Below are positions 24,327 through 24,945 of a stretch of DNA of 24,945 nucleotides, in pieces. The stretch comes from JANXSF01 sp043755435 (GTDB lineage: Bacteria; Acidobacteriota; Terriglobia; Bryobacterales; Bryobacteraceae). The notes under the pieces are model-generated. The model searched no databases. It was not told where the DNA came from and was given only the letters and a program-made list of their open reading frames with translations. Every line of letters starts with the position of its first letter. Within the stretch, counting starts at the first letter, position 1. The stretch is from contig JAYUSZ010000285.1 of NCBI GenBank assembly GCA_043755435.1, positions 1 to 24,945 of the forward strand, read 5' to 3'. The translations under genes were made by a program, and so were the position numbers.

Positions 24327-24336
24327 CTACTAATCG

Positions 24337-24945
24337 ATGCTGAAACCTGTTTTTTCAACCTCCTGTCTACTTTCCTTCACGGCCTGTTTCTTGCTAAGCG
24401 CAAGCTTATTTGCTCAGGAAGACAACTACAACGTGCACCTTTGGGAGCCGGGAAAAGTCCCGCTATCCGCTGGTGATGGGCCACTGGATAACCCTTTTAT
24501 CACGGTATTTGCGCCTCCTGCGAATAAGCGCAATGGCTCAGCAGTGGTGATAGCGCCTGGGGGATCGAACATCATGTTGATGTACGGGCTTGAAGGGGTT
24601 GAAGTGGCCGAACGGTTCAATGATTGGGGCACGGTGGCATTTGTGCTCACTTACAGATTATCCCCGCGCTACAATGAAGCCGCACGAGTGCTTGACGGCA
24701 ACCGCGCTATGCGGCTGGTTCGGGCTCGTTCCAAAGAATGGAACATCGATCCTCAACGCATCACTTTTGCTGGCTTTTCCGCTGGTTCCAGCATGGCCCG
24801 TGGCGTCGCCGCTGCTTCCGGTCCGGGCGATCCCAACGCGGCCGACCCTGTGGACCGCATGGACTCGAAACCGCATTCGCTGATTATGGTCTACGGGCCC
24901 GGACGGTCTTCTGCCAATGAGAGCCTGAAGAATTTCCCGCCCACT
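24337..24945 (+). CDS. Secreted alpha/beta-hydrolase esterase, truncated by window end
   Basis: The frame is open from ATG 24337 to the last base with no stop, 203 codons seen. A signal peptide (residues 1 to about 27, ending LFAQ) precedes YNVHLWEPGKVPLSAGDGP, an opening typical of secreted esterases of the BD-FAE/acetyl-xylan-esterase type. VIAPGGSN (71-78) is the oxyanion-hole region, where the third Gly of the usual PGGG is Ser. The nucleophile elbow is G146-F-S148-A-G150. The catalytic Asp and His lie beyond the window. Such enzymes remove acyl groups from plant polysaccharides or other esters. The start is chosen because the signal peptide begins there and a promoter sits just upstream; no Shine-Dalgarno site is seen. 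The substrate is unknown. Confidence 0.85.
   Translation, partial: MLKPVFSTSCLLSFTACFLLSASLFAQEDNYNVHLWEPGKVPLSAGDGPLDNPFITVFAPPANKRNGSAVVIAPGGSNIMLMYGLEGVEVAERFNDWGTVAFVLTYRLSPRYNEAARVLDGNRAMRLVRARSKEWNIDPQRITFAGFSAGSSMARGVAAASGPGDPNAADPVDRMDSKPHSLIMVYGPGRSSANESLKNFPPT

Overview
The window looks like chromosomal DNA from an acidobacterium of the Solibacter/Bryobacter type. The evidence is the family mix: a TIGR03437-type secreted protein, a VWFA-related protein of the acidobacterial TIGR03436 type, PEP-CTERM proteins, a sulfatase, a penicillin-acylase-type enzyme and a large S9 peptidase. This assignment is inferred from protein families; no rRNA or other phylogenetic marker is present. I saw no tRNA, rRNA, CRISPR array, transposase, integrase or phage gene.

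Layout. (1) 0.2-1.9 kb, minus strand: TIGR03437-type secreted protein. (2) 2.3-8.3 kb, plus strand: an island of mostly exported proteins: PEP-CTERM protein, unrecognised 572-aa secreted protein, strong hairpin terminator, parvulin-type peptidyl-prolyl isomerase, a 529-aa protein with a caspase-like His-Gly/Cys arrangement and a C-terminal propeptide-like region, and a second PEP-CTERM protein. (3) 8.3-11.6 kb, minus strand: a radical SAM protein followed by a Cys-type sulfatase. (4) 12.0-13.8 kb, plus strand: a divergent copper-amine-oxidase-like protein. (5) 14.1-16.5 kb, plus strand: penicillin/AHL acylase family Ntn-hydrolase. (6) 20.0-16.5 kb, minus strand: a tight four-gene operon (Zn-dependent dehydrogenase, KduD-like SDR, DUF4380 protein, TPR/DUF1579-like protein), probably for uronate or sugar-acid metabolism. 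(7) 20.1-21.7 kb, plus strand: VWFA-related protein. (8) 24.3-21.7 kb, minus strand: an S9 peptidase split by a -1 frame disruption, then a 58-aa CPXCG-type cysteine-rich protein. (9) 24.3 kb to the edge, plus strand: an alpha/beta-hydrolase esterase, cut by the window end.

How the genes may work together (inference): the sulfatase, KduD operon and secreted esterase fit breakdown of sulfated or acylated uronic-acid polysaccharides. The acylase, S9 peptidase and amine-oxidase-like protein fit scavenging of amides, peptides and amines.

The most unusual items are the caspase-like protein at 5932-7521, the amine-oxidase-like protein with an altered cofactor motif at 12043-13815, the split S9 gene with tandem A_AAG tetramers at the break, and a split in start-signal type. 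The 2.3-8.3 kb island and a few other genes use clear Shine-Dalgarno sites. Several enzyme genes instead carry a TANNNT box 6-7 nt before the start codon, as expected for leaderless mRNAs.
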